A DNA stretch of 64,000 bases, taken from an uncultured Actinomycetes bacterium. Lineage in GTDB: Bacteria > Actinomycetota > Actinomycetes > Nanopelagicales > Nanopelagicaceae. The translations under genes were made by a program, and so were the position numbers. The stretch's first letter is position 1. Each line of letters begins with the position of its first letter. This document shows positions 1 through 8,460 of this stretch, piece after piece. The notes under the pieces are model-generated. The model searched no databases. It was not told the DNA's origin and saw only the letters and a list, made by a program, of their open reading frames with translations. Where the stretch lies: the NCBI GenBank assembly GCA_903834515.1, contig CAILJM010000011.1, positions 1 to 64,000 on the forward strand, written 5' to 3'.

Positions 1-94
1 CAATAATTTTTGTTCGCGTTCACTGTGTGGTTCCCGAGTTACGGTCGGGGACAACTACATATTTCTATCGTAGTGTCTTAGCCAACTCGAAAGA
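1..94 (+). other. 23S-5S rRNA internal transcribed spacer (partial)
   Basis: This stretch precedes the 5S rRNA and has no open frame of interest. Bases 30-37 and 45-52 form an 8-pair stem with a 7-base loop (one G-T pair), a plausible processing or antitermination structure in the rRNA spacer. The preceding TGTTCGCGTTCACTGTG-type string resembles actinobacterial 23S-5S spacers, so the 23S gene should end just left of the window. This is inferred from resemblance, not alignment. Confidence 0.5.
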
Positions 95-213
95 GTTTCG
101 GCGGCCATAGCGAGAGGGACACGCCCGGTCCCATTCCGAACCCGGAAGCTAAGCCTCTCAGCGTCGATGGTACTGCAAGGGGGACCTTGTGGGAGAGTAG
201 ATCGCCGCCGGAC
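95..213 (+). rRNA. rrf: 5S ribosomal RNA
   Basis: A segment of about 119 bases carries the classic 5S features: the GGCGGCCATAGCG start, the conserved CCCATTCCGAACCCGGAAG loop at about 130-149, and a 3' end complementary to the 5' end (GGCGGC near 100 with GCCGCC near 204), closing helix I. The length matches bacterial 5S (about 117-120). Ends are approximate to a few bases. It is the 3' gene of an rRNA operon and is followed directly by a terminator. Confidence 0.95.
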
Positions 214-222
214 ATCATTTAT

Positions 223-275
223 AAAGAGCACCCGCTCCTCGTTTTATACGAGTTGAGAGGGTGCTCTTTTTTTTG
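223..275 (+). terminator. Rho-independent terminator of the rRNA operon
   Basis: AAAGAGCACCC (223-233) pairs with GGGTGCTCTTT (259-269) to give an 11-pair stem, followed by a run of T residues to 274. Stem plus U-tract immediately after 5S is a textbook intrinsic terminator. Confidence 0.93.
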
Positions 276-425
276 CACAAGCCAATCTTATTCACCACCT
301 TGCTGCACGTGAATCCTTGCAACGAGCCTCCGTCGATACATTGATGCGATAGAACGGCGACATCAGCAAAGCAAAGATTGCCGCTGGCCCATGCCAACTA
401 GGTGCAGTCAAGAAGGGACGAAGGA
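276..425. other. Intergenic gap between rRNA terminator and SSB-like gene
   Basis: About 150 bases with no supported gene. The promoter of the SSB-like gene presumably lies here, but I see no convincing pair of hexamers. The only clear signal is the ribosome-binding site AAGGGA at 413-418, seven bases before the ATG at 426. Confidence 0.5.
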
Positions 426-836
426 ATGAAGAAGGAGAGAGATCAGATTGAGGATGTGGAGAATGCGGCAAAGTTGATTGAAAAGTTGATTGAACCGTGT
501 AATGAGGTTTATCTCGTTGGAAGAGTCGGAGCCCCAGCGGTCGCAAGAGATTTGCCGAGTGGTGACAAAGTTGTTGAATTTAGAGTTATCGTCGATCGTA
601 AAACTGGGAACTCTAGAAAGAGAGCCAGCGGTTTGGCAAAATCAGTCCGGATCAAGCGCGAGGTAGATACCTTGGATATCGCAGCGTGGAGTGCTTCATC
701 AAGACGGGAAGCCTTGCGCATCCGCACGGATGATTGGATTGAGATCCGAGGCTCAGTTCGTCGCCGTTTCTGGCAGGCACCACAAGGGCTTGCCAGCCGT
801 TGGCAGGTAGAAGCTATCGCGATTACGCGCTTGTAA
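426..836 (+). CDS. ssb: Single-stranded DNA-binding (SSB/OB-fold) protein
   Basis: A 136-residue protein with the SSB OB-fold pattern: an early strand NEVYLVGRVGAPAV, a central VVEFRVIVDR strand, a basic stretch GNSRKRASGLAKSVRIKR, then DTLDIAAWS and WIEIRGSVRRRFW. SSB binds single-stranded DNA during replication and repair. The protein lacks the long Gly-rich acidic C-terminal tail of replicative SSB and ends soon after the OB fold, so it may be a second, SsbB-like paralogue. A GTG at 402 would add eight residues, but the ATG at 426 has the good ribosome-binding site (AAGGGA, 413-418) and is preferred. It stands alone after the rRNA operon. Confidence 0.72.
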   Translation: MKKERDQIEDVENAAKLIEKLIEPCNEVYLVGRVGAPAVARDLPSGDKVVEFRVIVDRKTGNSRKRASGLAKSVRIKREVDTLDIAAWSASSRREALRIRTDDWIEIRGSVRRRFWQAPQGLASRWQVEAIAITRL

Positions 837-861
837 GAGGCGTGAATCCACTCTTTTTCGA

Positions 862-867
862 TACGGT
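862..867 (+). promoter_or_regulatory. -10 element of a likely leaderless promoter
   Basis: TACGGT lies exactly six bases before the ATG at 874, with no Shine-Dalgarno sequence. This spacing puts the transcription start at or next to the start codon. Confidence 0.6.
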
Positions 868-873
868 ACGCGT

Positions 874-1092
874 ATGAATCACAATATGGAGCCGGAGAGT
901 CAATTGAACCAATACGAAATCTCCGACCTGGATGCCAACCTCGGGCTAGAAAATAGCCAATCTTCAGCGATTGAGAGTATCCGTGATCGCATCGCCCAAG
1001 TTCAGGATAAAGAATTAGATCTTCACGTAGGCGAGTACGACGCTATACATATTCAATTAGAGCGCGCATTATCTGCAATCGACGGTCTCTAA
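874..1092 (+). CDS. Small conserved actinobacterial protein upstream of tlyA
   Basis: A 72-residue acidic protein. Its C-terminal half (about 50-72, DLHVGEYDAIHIQLERALSA) is predicted helical and resembles short unnamed proteins encoded just before tlyA in other actinomycetes, which also have an E-H-x3-y-x2-h-x2-L pattern. No catalytic motif, signal peptide or membrane segment is visible. The function is unknown. The start is supported by the TANNNT hexamer six bases upstream rather than by a ribosome-binding site. Its stop is 7 bases before tlyA, so the two are probably co-transcribed. Confidence 0.7.
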   Translation: MNHNMEPESQLNQYEISDLDANLGLENSQSSAIESIRDRIAQVQDKELDLHVGEYDAIHIQLERALSAIDGL

Positions 1093-1099
1093 CTTCCAT

Positions 1100-1888
1100 A
1101 TGAAGACGAGATTAGATGCGGAATTAGTTCGGCGCGGTCTTGCTCGTTCACGCGAGCATGCAGCCGATTTGATCGAATCGCGTTCTGTCCTTGTCGTAGG
1201 AATTCCAGCAACAAAACCCGCTACTCAAGTTGATGCAGAGACCTCGATAACGCTTGCGGGAGAGCGCGATGATTACGTCTCTCGCGGTGGACATAAATTA
1301 GCAGGGGCCCTTGATGCTTTCCCGGCTATCGTTGTCGAAGGCAAACGCGCACTCGATGCTGGGGCATCGACCGGCGGTTTCACGGATGTGCTTTTGAAGC
1401 GAAACGTCGGCGCTGTAGTCGCCGTCGATGTGGGCTATGGTCAGATGGCTTGGGAGATAAGGCAAGATCCCAGAGTCACAGTTCTCGATAGAACTAATGT
1501 CAGACATCTAACGATCGAACAAATTGGCGAACAGGTCGATCTTATTGTCGCGGACTTAAGTTTTATCTCACTCTCACTCGTCTTGCCGGCACTTGTCTCT
1601 GTCTCACGTACGACGACAGATTTTCTCGTGATGGTCAAACCACAGTTTGAAGTTGGCCGAGAGAAACTCGGAGCTGGGGGAGTTGTGCGCGACCCGCTTT
1701 TGCGTAAATTGGCGGTCAAGGATGTCGCAGACGCTGCCTACGATATGGGTCTTGGTTGTTATGGAGTCGTTGCAAGTTCTCTGCCGGGGCCAAGCGGAAA
1801 TGTCGAATATTTTCTCTGGCTCAAACGTGGAAGTGAAGAGATATCGGATGAAGCACTTGATGCCGCGATTGCAGAAGGGCCACAATAA
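1100..1888 (+). CDS. tlyA: rRNA 2'-O-methyltransferase TlyA
   Basis: 262 residues, the usual TlyA size. An S4 RNA-binding domain occupies about residues 1-60. An FtsJ-like SAM methyltransferase follows, with the SAM loop LDAGASTGG at 85-93. The expected catalytic K-D-K set is visible as K66 (SRGGHKL), D152 (VADLSF) and K180 (MVKPQFE). The family methylates cytidine 2'-OH in 16S and 23S rRNA and sets capreomycin sensitivity in mycobacteria. Its stop codon abuts the nadK ATG. No clear ribosome-binding site is seen, so translation may be coupled to the small gene upstream. The order tlyA-nadK-recN matches mycobacteria. Confidence 0.95.
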   Translation: MKTRLDAELVRRGLARSREHAADLIESRSVLVVGIPATKPATQVDAETSITLAGERDDYVSRGGHKLAGALDAFPAIVVEGKRALDAGASTGGFTDVLLKRNVGAVVAVDVGYGQMAWEIRQDPRVTVLDRTNVRHLTIEQIGEQVDLIVADLSFISLSLVLPALVSVSRTTTDFLVMVKPQFEVGREKLGAGGVVRDPLLRKLAVKDVADAAYDMGLGCYGVVASSLPGPSGNVEYFLWLKRGSEEISDEALDAAIAEGPQ

Positions 1889-2740
1889 ATGAATCGTCGC
1901 AGCATTCTTCTCGTAATTCACCCAACCAAAGCCGAGGCTGCCATTTTTGCCTCTCAGCTCGCCTTAGCCTTTCGGAGCGAAGGATTCGATGTCGTTTCCA
2001 ATTTTTCAAAGCCTCTCGAGGGAGTCTCGCATCTCGCTACGGTAGAGGGAATTGAAGTCGCAATCGTCCTTGGCGGTGATGGAACAATTTTGCGTGCTGC
2101 TGAACTTGTCCAGGGCCATGAGATACCGATACTGGGCATAAATATGGGCAATGTGGGGTTCCTGGCTGAGATCGATCGCCCGTCGATCGAGGAAATCGTT
2201 TCAGGTGTAAGAGATCGGACATTCAGGGGTGAAGAGCGCCTCGTGCTCAAACATCGAGTTGAACGAAATGGGGTTGAGGTTCATACCGGATGGGCGCTCA
2301 ATGAAATTACTGTAGGTCGTAATGATGCACAGATGGTGGAGCTCTTTGTTCAAATTGATGGGAGGCCTCTCTCTCGATGGGGATGTGATGGGGTTATTGC
2401 TGCGACGCCTACTGGCTCTACGGCATATGCATTTTCAGCCGGAGGTCCGGTGGTCTGGCCGGAGGTCCGGGCCATAGTTTTCTTGCCGCTTGCTGCTCAC
2501 GCACTTTTTTCGAGACCAATGGTTATCTCGCCTGAATCGATGATCGCTATCGACATCGAATCAAAAAATGCAGATTTGTCAGCTGATGGCATGCGAACCT
2601 TTCCACTCGAGAATGGCGATCGTGTAACTATCGGGAAAGCTGAAAGCTCGATTAATTTGGTTCATCTTTATGAGGATACTTTTACTGATCGATTAGTTGC
2701 CAAGTTTAAGTTGCCTATTGAAGGCTGGCGCGGTGAGTGA
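1889..2740 (+). CDS. nadK: NAD kinase
   Basis: 283 residues. The ATP-NAD kinase signature GGDGT is at 62-66, followed by the NMGNVGFLAE segment, the LNEITVGR segment, and the C-terminal TPTGSTAYAFSAGGP and AHALFSRPMV motifs. The enzyme phosphorylates NAD to NADP in the cytoplasm. It begins directly after the tlyA stop, with a GAAGGG ribosome-binding site inside tlyA, and overlaps recN by 8 bases. Members of this actinobacterial group often use polyphosphate as well as ATP; nothing in the sequence decides that here. Confidence 0.96.
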   Translation: MNRRSILLVIHPTKAEAAIFASQLALAFRSEGFDVVSNFSKPLEGVSHLATVEGIEVAIVLGGDGTILRAAELVQGHEIPILGINMGNVGFLAEIDRPSIEEIVSGVRDRTFRGEERLVLKHRVERNGVEVHTGWALNEITVGRNDAQMVELFVQIDGRPLSRWGCDGVIAATPTGSTAYAFSAGGPVVWPEVRAIVFLPLAAHALFSRPMVISPESMIAIDIESKNADLSADGMRTFPLENGDRVTIGKAESSINLVHLYEDTFTDRLVAKFKLPIEGWRGE

Positions 2741-4460
2741 AGAATTTCTGCGCTCAATAAGTAGTTTGGAAGAGATTTCCATTAGAAATCTCGGCGTTAT
2801 TGAGAGTGCAAATATCGAATTCTCGCCGGGGTTGACTGTTCTCACGGGTGAGACAGGAGCGGGCAAGACACTTGTACTAACAGCGCTTGGAATGGTTTTA
2901 GGCGCAAAGAGCGATGCCGACTTAGTACGCACTGGATCCGAGCGCTCTGTCGTCTCTGCGAAATTCGGAGTCAATTCCATCATTAGTGAACGTGCACTCG
3001 ACCTGGGTGGGGATATTGATAATGATGAGCTACTACTTACGAGAACGATAACTTCTGAAGGGAAATCTCGAATCAGTATCGGCGGCGCGCTCTCTACGGC
3101 TGCCAAGGTCTCGGATTTGGCGGAGCTGCTCATTGAGATTCATGGCCAATCAACCAATCTGAAACTTGCTAAGGCATCAGTGCAACGAGAGCTCCTGGAT
3201 CAATTTGTTGGCGCTGAAGGGGAGTTACTTGAATATCAACGGATTTTCGATGAACACCGACAGATCTCAGATCGCATCGCAGCTCTCCGAGAGCAGAGCG
3301 CGAAGAAAGAGGGTGAAATAGCTGCTTTAAAGAGCTTTGTCGAGGAGTTTTCGAAGATCATGCCAATCCGTGGTGAGATCGAAAGTATCGAGGACGAGAT
3401 CAATCGCCTAGGCAGTGTTGAAGAATTGAATGGAACCATAACGAACGCACTCAATCTCATCGAAGGTGAAGATGGGGGAGTGAATTCTGCACTTCAAAAT
3501 GCCCGCAAAACCCTTGAAACTTTAAGGGGCAAGGATTCAACTCTTGATCGACAGATCGAGAAATTTTCAGCACTAGTATTTGATTTTGCAGATACAACGA
3601 GTGACCTGGTTCTTTACCTTTCGGCACTTGAAGCTGATCCAGCACGATTTGATGCCCTCCAGCAACGTAAATCTGCGATCAATTCGTTACTCAAGAAACA
3701 TGGGACGGGATCTGATCGGTTGCAAGCCTTCGAACTCCTCATAGATCGTTTTGAGAGAGCCCATGAAACGATCGCCGATTTAAATGGCGGCGATGAACGT
3801 ATTCTTGAACTTGAAAACAATCGTGAGAAAGTTCTTGGACATTTGCGTAAGGCAGCGATGGCCCTGAGTTCAAAGAGGAGTCTCGGGGCTAAAGAATTAT
3901 CCGTCTCCGTCACGATGGAATTGAAGAAACTTTCCATGCCGAATGCTGAACTTATTTGCCAGGTCATAGCCAACGAGGGTCTGACCATTAAAGATTTCGA
4001 CGCATTTGGCTTAGATGAGGTGCAACTTCTCTTTGCTGGTCATAAAGGCGCACAACCGCTTCCACTCTCGAAAGTTGCCAGCGGCGGCGAGACCTCCCGA
4101 GTCATGCTGGCGCTCTCAGTTGTCATTGCAGATTCTTCCCCGATCGGGACTTATATCTTCGATGAAGTTGATGCCGGCGTTGGTGGGGCGGCCGCGATCG
4201 AGGTTGGGCGCAGACTCAAGGCACTTGCAAAACAATCTCAAGTGATCGTGGTCACCCACTTGGCCCAGGTCGCGGTGTGGGCTGACAATCATCTTGTGGT
4301 TCAGAAGGACCAAAGTGGCCTCGTGAGTGCAACTGATGTGCGATCACTCGACGAGGGCGAACGGAAAGTGGAGATTGCTCGGATGCTCTCTGGCCAATCT
4401 CACTCGACGACTGCACAGGAACACGCAGCGGAGTTACTCCAGCTTGTGAGAAATTCTTAG
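2733..4460 (+). CDS. recN: DNA repair ATPase RecN
   Basis: 575 residues, an SMC-like protein of recombination repair. The Walker A box GETGAGKT is at about 39-46, a long coiled-coil region follows (about 145-400), and the C-terminal half-ATPase carries the signature VASGGETSRVMLALS and Walker B YIFDEVDAGVGG. RecN holds broken DNA ends and sister chromatids together during double-strand-break repair. The GTG at 2733 is chosen because it overlaps the nadK stop by 8 bases and has AAGG nearby; an upstream in-frame start would extend 36 bases further into nadK. A TTG at 2766 is a less likely alternative. Confidence 0.94.
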   Translation: MSEEFLRSISSLEEISIRNLGVIESANIEFSPGLTVLTGETGAGKTLVLTALGMVLGAKSDADLVRTGSERSVVSAKFGVNSIISERALDLGGDIDNDELLLTRTITSEGKSRISIGGALSTAAKVSDLAELLIEIHGQSTNLKLAKASVQRELLDQFVGAEGELLEYQRIFDEHRQISDRIAALREQSAKKEGEIAALKSFVEEFSKIMPIRGEIESIEDEINRLGSVEELNGTITNALNLIEGEDGGVNSALQNARKTLETLRGKDSTLDRQIEKFSALVFDFADTTSDLVLYLSALEADPARFDALQQRKSAINSLLKKHGTGSDRLQAFELLIDRFERAHETIADLNGGDERILELENNREKVLGHLRKAAMALSSKRSLGAKELSVSVTMELKKLSMPNAELICQVIANEGLTIKDFDAFGLDEVQLLFAGHKGAQPLPLSKVASGGETSRVMLALSVVIADSSPIGTYIFDEVDAGVGGAAAIEVGRRLKALAKQSQVIVVTHLAQVAVWADNHLVVQKDQSGLVSATDVRSLDEGERKVEIARMLSGQSHSTTAQEHAAELLQLVRNS

Positions 4461-4486
4461 CTCCCTTCATGATAAGTTAGTGCTCC

Positions 4487-6142
4487 ATGACCAGCCCTCA
4501 TGTAACTAAACATCTCTTTGTCACCGGGGGCGTTGCCTCAAGTCTTGGAAAAGGTCTTACTGCCTCCAGCCTAGGTCGCCTTCTCTCCTCGCGTGGAGTA
4601 CGCGTCACGATGCAAAAACTTGATCCTTATCTCAATGTCGATCCTGGCACCATGAATCCATTCCAGCACGGTGAAGTATTCGTGACTGATGACGGCGCTG
4701 AAACAGATCTCGATATTGGACACTATGAGCGCTTTCTCGATCGGAACCTACTCGGTTCTGCGAATGTAACCACCGGTCAGGTCTACTCGAATGTGATTGC
4801 CAAAGAGCGTCGTGGTGGTTATCTGGGCGACACGGTTCAAGTAATTCCGCATATTACAAATGAAATCAAAGAACGCATTCGTTCGATGGCAGGCCCTGAT
4901 ATAGATCTCGTTATTACTGAAGTAGGCGGAACGGTGGGGGATATCGAGTCACTGCCATTTCTTGAAGCTGCTCGCCAAATTCGTCAGGATGTCGGCCGCG
5001 ACAATGTCTTCTATTTACACGTCTCCTTGGTCCCTTACATTGGTCCATCGGGGGAGTTAAAGACGAAACCAACCCAGCATTCTGTTGCAGCTTTACGGTC
5101 TATTGGTATCGCACCCGATGCGATTGTCATCAGATCAGATCGTGAGATTCCCGATGCAGTGAAACGCAAAATATCGACGATGTGCGATGTAGACCAAGAG
5201 GCGGTTGTTGCCGCTGTCGACGCGCCTTCTATCTACGATATTCCGAAGGTAATTCACGCCGAAGGGCTGGATAGTTACGTTGTTCGGAGATTGGGACTTT
5301 CTGCCACAGACGTTGTCTGGGGAGAGTGGGACGATTTACTTAAGAAAGTTCATCATCCGACACATCATGTAACCGTGGGCCTGGTTGGTAAATATGTCGA
5401 TCTCCCAGATGCCTATCTTTCAGTAACAGAAGCCCTCCGCGCTGGTGGCTTTGCCAATGATGCGAAGATTCATATCAAGTGGATTCCATCGGATGAATGC
5501 GAGACGCCCGCAGGCGCACTGGAAAATCTGAAAGATGTAGATGCGATCTGCGTCCCCGGTGGTTTTGGAGTGCGTGGCATTGAAGGAAAACTAGGCGCTT
5601 TAACTTATGCCCGAGAGAACGGGATTCCAACGTTAGGTCTTTGTTTGGGTCTTCAATGTATGGTTATTGAAGCGGCGCGATCCCTAGCCGATCTCCAAGG
5701 AGCAAGTTCTGCCGAATTTGATCCAGAGACAGAGCACCCAGTTATCGCAACAATGGCATCCCAGGAGGCGATAGTTGCAGGCCAGGGGGATATGGGGGGA
5801 ACAATGCGCCTCGGACTCTACCCAGCGGTACTAGAGCCAGGTTCAATCGTTGCGAAAGTTTATGGTTCAGAGCGTATTGAAGAGCGCCATCGCCATCGTT
5901 ATGAAGTTAACAATAAATACCGCGATCAAATCGCAGCAACGGGCTTGAAATTTTCTGGGCTCTCTCCCGATCAGCATCTTGTCGAGTTCGTAGAACTTCC
6001 AGAAAGTCTCCATCCATATTATGTGGGAACTCAAGCTCATCCAGAGTTGAAATCACGTCCAACTAGGCCGCATCCTCTCTTCAGTGGATTAATCGCCGCT
6101 GCGATTAAAAGAGGCTTGAAGAAGGGCCATGAAGAGCTTTAG
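4487..6142 (+). CDS. pyrG: CTP synthase
   Basis: 551 residues, full length. The N-terminal synthetase domain starts [16 protein letters not shown] with the ATP-binding loop at about 18-27 and the [19 protein letters not shown] motif. The C-terminal class I glutamine amidotransferase contains the nucleophile Cys386 (GLCLGLQ) and a His-Pro-Glu near the end (AHPELKSRP). It converts UTP to CTP with glutamine. The gene lies 26 bases after recN. A TAAGTT hexamer 8 bases upstream of the ATG may be a -10 element. The 3' end enters a three-copy 16-base repeat shared with the xerD start. Confidence 0.97.
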   Translation: MTSPHVTKHLFVTGGVASSLGKGLTASSLGRLLSSRGVRVTMQKLDPYLNVDPGTMNPFQHGEVFVTDDGAETDLDIGHYERFLDRNLLGSANVTTGQVYSNVIAKERRGGYLGDTVQVIPHITNEIKERIRSMAGPDIDLVITEVGGTVGDIESLPFLEAARQIRQDVGRDNVFYLHVSLVPYIGPSGELKTKPTQHSVAALRSIGIAPDAIVIRSDREIPDAVKRKISTMCDVDQEAVVAAVDAPSIYDIPKVIHAEGLDSYVVRRLGLSATDVVWGEWDDLLKKVHHPTHHVTVGLVGKYVDLPDAYLSVTEALRAGGFANDAKIHIKWIPSDECETPAGALENLKDVDAICVPGGFGVRGIEGKLGALTYARENGIPTLGLCLGLQCMVIEAARSLADLQGASSAEFDPETEHPVIATMASQEAIVAGQGDMGGTMRLGLYPAVLEPGSIVAKVYGSERIEERHRHRYEVNNKYRDQIAATGLKFSGLSPDQHLVEFVELPESLHPYYVGTQAHPELKSRPTRPHPLFSGLIAAAIKRGLKKGHEEL

Positions 6143-6177
6143 TAGTGAAGAGCTCTTCTGATGAAGAGCTCTAGCGA
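6130..6177 (+). repeat. Three tandem 16-base units across the pyrG/xerD junction
   Basis: TGAAGAGCT recurs at 6130, 6146 and 6162, exactly 16 bases apart. The first copy encodes the last residues of PyrG, the second lies in the gap and contains the 12-base palindrome GAAGAGCTCTTC (6147-6158), and the third overlaps the xerD ATG. The remainder of each unit has diverged. Confidence 0.8.
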
Positions 6178-7084
6178 TCTGGTTCGCGAATACATTGCTC
6201 ATCTTCGCGTCGAAAAGGGGCTAGCAAAGAACACGACAGCTGCCTACGAAAGAGACCTGACAAGATTTTCAGCTTTCCTTTTTGATCAAGGGATTGATGT
6301 CGATCGACTTGATTCGGAGCACCTCTTTGAATTTGTCGCACTTTTGCGTGGAAAAGGCGGGGGTAGCCCACTCGCCGAGAGCTCTATCTCTCGTGCGGTA
6401 GTCGCTATTAGAAATTTCTACTCATTCATCTCCAAAGAGGAGAATTTTCTCAACCCGATAAAGGAATTCACTCCACCAAGGATTCCAAAGCGTTTGCCAA
6501 AAGCGCTGGCCATAGAGGATGTTGAGGGATTGATTGCTAATGCACTGCGTGAGGATGATCTGATCACCCTTCGGGATGTAGCGCTGATTGAACTGTTGTA
6601 TGCGACTGGCGGTCGGGTATCAGAGATTACTTCCCTCACAATGCAGGACATATCCAAGCTTGGTGAAGGTGAATCACTTTCAATTCGACTTCTGGGTAAA
6701 GGCGGCAAAGAGCGTATTGTTCCAGTGGGACTCTTCGCCCAACGTTCTCTGGATCAATACCTGATTCGAGTGCGGCCAGCCCTTGTAGCGAAGGCGCAGA
6801 GCAACTTCCTCTTCCTCAATGCACGAGGTGGCGGTTTATCTCGGCAGAGCGCCTGGACAATTATTGCTCGCGCAGCCGATCGAGCCGGGCTCACTGATCA
6901 TGTGACACCACATTCGCTACGTCATTCCTTTGCAACACATCTGCTTGACGGCGGAGCGGATATACGCGTTGTCCAAGAATTACTGGGCCACTCTTCAGTG
7001 ACGACGACACAAATTTATACTTTGGTGACGATCGATCGCCTGAGAGAGAGTTACGCGCAAGCACACCCACGTGCTCAGTTTTAG
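6161..7084 (+). CDS. xerD: Tyrosine recombinase XerD
   Basis: 307 residues. An N-terminal SAM-like core-binding domain (about 1-95) precedes the catalytic domain with the R-H-R-Y set: ATGGRVSEI, HSLRHSFATHL, LGHSSVTTTQIY with the nucleophile Tyr286. With XerC it resolves chromosome dimers at dif. The length and the early start at residue SSDLVREYIAHL match XerD. It lies 18 bases after pyrG, as in mycobacteria. A XerC role cannot be excluded from sequence alone. No dif-like site was recognised in the window. Confidence 0.9.
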   Translation: MKSSSDLVREYIAHLRVEKGLAKNTTAAYERDLTRFSAFLFDQGIDVDRLDSEHLFEFVALLRGKGGGSPLAESSISRAVVAIRNFYSFISKEENFLNPIKEFTPPRIPKRLPKALAIEDVEGLIANALREDDLITLRDVALIELLYATGGRVSEITSLTMQDISKLGEGESLSIRLLGKGGKERIVPVGLFAQRSLDQYLIRVRPALVAKAQSNFLFLNARGGGLSRQSAWTIIARAADRAGLTDHVTPHSLRHSFATHLLDGGADIRVVQELLGHSSVTTTQIYTLVTIDRLRESYAQAHPRAQF

Positions 7085-7088
7085 TGGC

Positions 7089-7487
7089 TTAACGACCTCG
7101 TAGGCGTCGAGCAATAATCGATTGATCGCCCTTGGCTTCGAGATCAGCGATAATAATCGCTAGGGATTCACGGACAATGCGACCGCGATCAACGGCCAAC
7201 CCCAAATCTCCACGCAAGGCCAAGCGAGCCTGCTCTAAATCGTAAAGTTCATCGGGTGAGAGATAGACAGTGATCTTCTCGTCATGCCGTTCGCGACCAC
7301 TCGGTGACTTATCAAAAGTGTTTGTACGTCGACGAGGTGTTTGACGAACTGACTTCTTTGCCGCAGTCGACATTGGAGCATTGGGGACATCTTCGACATG
7401 GGTGGCTATCGCGTTCGGAACAGCACTTAAAGTAGTTGATTGACGGAATAGCTCATCGGCGCCAGGTAGTTGGACTCTTCTGCTCAT
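7089..7487 (-). CDS. Putative ribbon-helix-helix partner of ParA
   Basis: 132 residues. The N-terminal 60 are low-complexity and basic. Residues about 65-120 show a ribbon-helix-helix-like layout: a strand EKITVYLSPDELYDLEQAR, then helices with GLAVDRGRIVRESLAIIIADL. The ATG overlaps the parA stop by four bases (ATGA), so the two are translationally coupled. Similar small proteins sit beside this parA in other actinomycetes. A role as the DNA-binding partner of ParA is inferred from position and fold; no ParB domain is present. The gene converges on xerD with a 4-base gap. Confidence 0.72.
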   Translation of the reverse strand: MSRRVQLPGADELFRQSTTLSAVPNAIATHVEDVPNAPMSTAAKKSVRQTPRRRTNTFDKSPSGRERHDEKITVYLSPDELYDLEQARLALRGDLGLAVDRGRIVRESLAIIIADLEAKGDQSIIARRLRGR

Positions 7488-8401
7488 TTACTGCCTCCTC
7501 GGGCGATAAGTTCGCGCGCTAAGCGGCGATAGGACATTGCGCCCACAGAACTGCTTGCAAAGGTTGTGATGGGTTCGCCTTGAGATGTGGACTCTGAAAA
7601 TCTGATTGTGCGGGCGATGATTGTGTCAAAAACTTCATCTGGGAATTGCTGGGCAATTAACTCGAGAACTTCACGAGAATGTGCCGTCTTTCGATCGAAG
7701 CGAGTGGCCAGGATTCCGTCGACTTTGAGATGGGGATTTGTGTTCTCTTGAATGGTTGCAATCGTGCTCTTCACCAAGGCGAGTCCATGAATGGCGAAGT
7801 ATTCACACTCCATTGGGATGATGACGCCAGCCGAGGCGGTGAGCGCATTTACTGTCAAAGTTCCCAAGGAGGGGGAGCAGTCGATGAGTATGACGTCGTA
7901 TTCATTGATAATCGGCGCAAGCATCTTTCTCAGTTTGTGCTCTTTAGCTATTTCAGTGACGAATTTCGCCTCAGCGGCGGCCATATCTTCATGTCCTCGA
8001 ATGAAATCCATCCCTGGAACATTTGATTTCAGGATAGCGTCGTGAATATCCGCTGATGGTTCGTTGAGTAGATACCAAATTGAGTTGTACTGCTCATTTT
8101 CGTAGGGTTTGATGCCCAACCCGATTGTCATCGAGGCCTGCGAATCGAAATCGACCAAGAGAACCCGTCGTCCAAGTTCGGCTAAGGCCGCACCAAGATT
8201 GATCGTTGTCGTTGTCTTCCCAACGCCACCCTTTTGGTTGACGACTGAGATGATTTTCGCCGGACCTTCAGCTGGTGCTGCAACAATCTCAGGAAAGGTG
8301 ATCGGAGCATTGCCCAGAATTGCTGACGTTTGGGCTAACTCATCATCGCGATTTGTCGATTTAGCGTCGAAGCGAGAAACCTGTGAATTAACTTTGGCCA
8401 T
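7484..8401 (-). CDS. parA: ParA-family ATPase
   Basis: 305 residues. The deviant Walker A KGGVGKTTT is at about 57-65 after a poorly conserved 45-residue N-terminal extension. The Walker A' VDFDSQASMTIGL and Walker B YDVILIDCSPSLG follow. ParA/Soj ATPases move DNA or protein cargo along the nucleoid. This copy lies next to scpA-scpB, matching M. tuberculosis Rv1708, and is not the origin-proximal parAB pair. The ATG is preceded by TAGAGT at the leaderless spacing. Confidence 0.92.
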   Translation of the reverse strand: MAKVNSQVSRFDAKSTNRDDELAQTSAILGNAPITFPEIVAAPAEGPAKIISVVNQKGGVGKTTTTINLGAALAELGRRVLLVDFDSQASMTIGLGIKPYENEQYNSIWYLLNEPSADIHDAILKSNVPGMDFIRGHEDMAAAEAKFVTEIAKEHKLRKMLAPIINEYDVILIDCSPSLGTLTVNALTASAGVIIPMECEYFAIHGLALVKSTIATIQENTNPHLKVDGILATRFDRKTAHSREVLELIAQQFPDEVFDTIIARTIRFSESTSQGEPITTFASSSVGAMSYRRLARELIARGGSK

Positions 8402-8407
8402 GACGGG

Positions 8408-8413
8408 ACTCTA
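8408..8413 (-). promoter_or_regulatory. -10 element for parA (leaderless)
   Basis: On the minus strand TAGAGT is followed by six bases and then the parA ATG at 8401. No ribosome-binding site is present. Confidence 0.6.
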
Positions 8414-8448
8414 GGGCGCGTGCGTTCGAAAAGGCAAGCCCAAGTCGG

Positions 8449-8454
8449 TACGGT
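8449..8454 (+). promoter_or_regulatory. -10 element for scpA (leaderless)
   Basis: TACGGT is six bases before the scpA ATG at 8461. It forms a divergent promoter pair with parA in a 59-base gap. Confidence 0.6.
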
Positions 8455-8460
8455 TCACCC

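Noticed and set aside
2440-2470. Direct repeat CCGGAGGTCCGG in nadK
   Set aside because: Both copies encode normal conserved NAD kinase residues (GGPVVWPEVRA). Coding constraint and codon choice explain it.
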